In this document: one piece after another, positions 8,007 to 8,455 of the stretch
How positions within the stretch are numbered: the first letter of the stretch is position 1
How the letters are laid out: each line of letters starts with the position of its first letter
Origin: Chromatiales bacterium
GTDB lineage: Bacteria; Pseudomonadota; Gammaproteobacteria; Chromatiales; Chromatiaceae
Length of the DNA stretch: 8,455 bases
Assembly: GCA_024639625.1 (NCBI GenBank)
Contig: JAHEIA010000108.1
Location: 1-8,455, forward strand
Direction of reading: 5' to 3'
The notes under the pieces: generated by a model
What the model was told of the DNA's origin: nothing
The model's input: the letters and a program-made list of their open reading frames with translations, nothing else
The model's database searches: none
Translations under genes and position numbers: made by a program

Positions 8007-8023
8007 AAACCCCCGAAGGAGGG
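8007..8023 (-). terminator. Weak intrinsic terminator candidate after the small membrane gene
   Basis: Ten bases past the stop of the membrane-protein gene, the minus strand reads CCCTC-CTTC-GGGGG-TTTAG. This is a five-pair stem including one G-U pair, with a UUCG loop as an alternative register, followed by only three T. Its position fits a terminator separating this gene from purL, but the stem is short and the U-tract poor. Confidence 0.35.
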
Positions 8024-8033
8024 ACAGGATCTC

Positions 8034-8441
8034 TCACTGGGAGCGACTCAGTTCCCCATAGCGGAGAGAATAATGCCGCACATTCGCCGGTGCATGCGAG
8101 ACGACGCTGGAAATGACGATCACCAATACGAATAGCGGCAACCGGGCCTCGGGAAACCAAAACATGCACAGCAGCAACAGAACCTTCACGCATACAGCCA
8201 GTCCGCACAACTGGAGTAACCAGGCAGCGAATCCATTCGACCACGCCTCGATGGCGGCCAGACCCAGCCCGGACGCCAATGTCAGGGAGAGATAGCTGCG
8301 CCACTCCTCTCCCAGCGCGAGATAAAGAAAACCTCCACCCAGGCCCGCGACTCCGATCAGGTGCAGGGTGCGCAGGCCGATATTGACCCAGCGCTGCCCC
8401 GGAAAGAAGCGCCTCTTCGCATGAATATTTATTGAATTCAA
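8034..8441 (-). CDS. Small four-helix integral membrane protein of unknown function (start uncertain)
   Basis: I do not recognise this gene with certainty. The 135-residue product has a basic N-terminal tail (HAKRR near 7-11) followed by four probable membrane helices at about 23-43, 49-65, 73-95 and 100-117. It ends in a short polar tail containing SHAPANVRHYSL (115-126). Histidines at 27 (LHLIGVAGLGGGFLY), 116 and 123 stand at or near helix ends. The first-helix pattern L-H-L-I-x-V-x-x-x-G-G resembles haem- or metal-handling membrane families such as HemJ and CopD, but that is only a resemblance. The start given is TTG with a weak GGA seven bases upstream. There is no in-frame ATG, GTG or TTG between it and helix one, and the frame is open to the window edge, so the gene may begin beyond 8455. 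Helix content and charge pattern support a real gene. Confidence 0.7.
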   Translation of the reverse strand: MNSINIHAKRRFFPGQRWVNIGLRTLHLIGVAGLGGGFLYLALGEEWRSYLSLTLASGLGLAAIEAWSNGFAAWLLQLCGLAVCVKVLLLLCMFWFPEARLPLFVLVIVISSVVSHAPANVRHYSLRYGELSRSQ

Positions 8442-8442
8442 T
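8431..8442. repeat. 12-bp AT-rich perfect palindrome at the start of the membrane gene
   Basis: ATTGAATTCAAT reads the same on both strands. ATGAAT (8421-8426) and ATTCAT (8441-8446) form a second overlapping inverted pair. The stretch is much more AT-rich than the rest of the window. It overlaps the TTG start codon, so it could be an operator or promoter element, or a start-region hairpin. Confidence 0.35.
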
Positions 8443-8455
8443 TCATTATCCGATG

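Overview
The window looks like chromosomal DNA of a sulfur-oxidising gammaproteobacterium, roughly 60% GC by eye. The basis is a full-length SoxB thiosulfohydrolase, an Enterobacteria-type single-chain PurL of about 1300 residues, and an MsrP/MsrQ pair. A beta-proteobacterial origin is not excluded. All five genes lie on the minus strand, so transcription runs from the right edge to the left.

In transcription order: (1) a small four-helix membrane protein of unknown function (8034-8441, possibly starting beyond the window edge), followed by a weak hairpin terminator candidate; (2) a 276-base gap holding the purL upstream region, with a PurR-box-like sequence and a 10-bp palindrome; (3) purL (3867-7757), the purine-synthesis FGAM synthetase; (4) a 211-base gap rich in inverted repeats; (5) msrP (2714-3655) and msrQ (2121-2693), 20 bases apart, the periplasmic methionine-sulfoxide repair system; (6) a 233-base gap with several dyads; (7) soxB (103-1887); (8) 102 bases at the left edge with a strong GC-rich hairpin and no recognisable gene.

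Functionally, purL is housekeeping. MsrP (molybdopterin catalytic subunit) and MsrQ (haem membrane subunit) pass quinone-pool electrons to oxidised methionines in envelope proteins. SoxB removes sulfate from SoxYZ-bound thiosulfonate intermediates in the periplasm. MsrP and SoxB both carry twin-arginine signals, so both are exported folded with their cofactors. The soxB gene has no other sox gene upstream here; a downstream partner could lie past the left edge.

I found no clearly undescribed system, mobile element, CRISPR array, tRNA or rRNA. The least explained parts are the small histidine-bearing membrane protein and the dyad-rich gaps around msrPQ and soxB. The long plus-strand frames opposite soxB, msrP and purL are judged to be antisense shadows.
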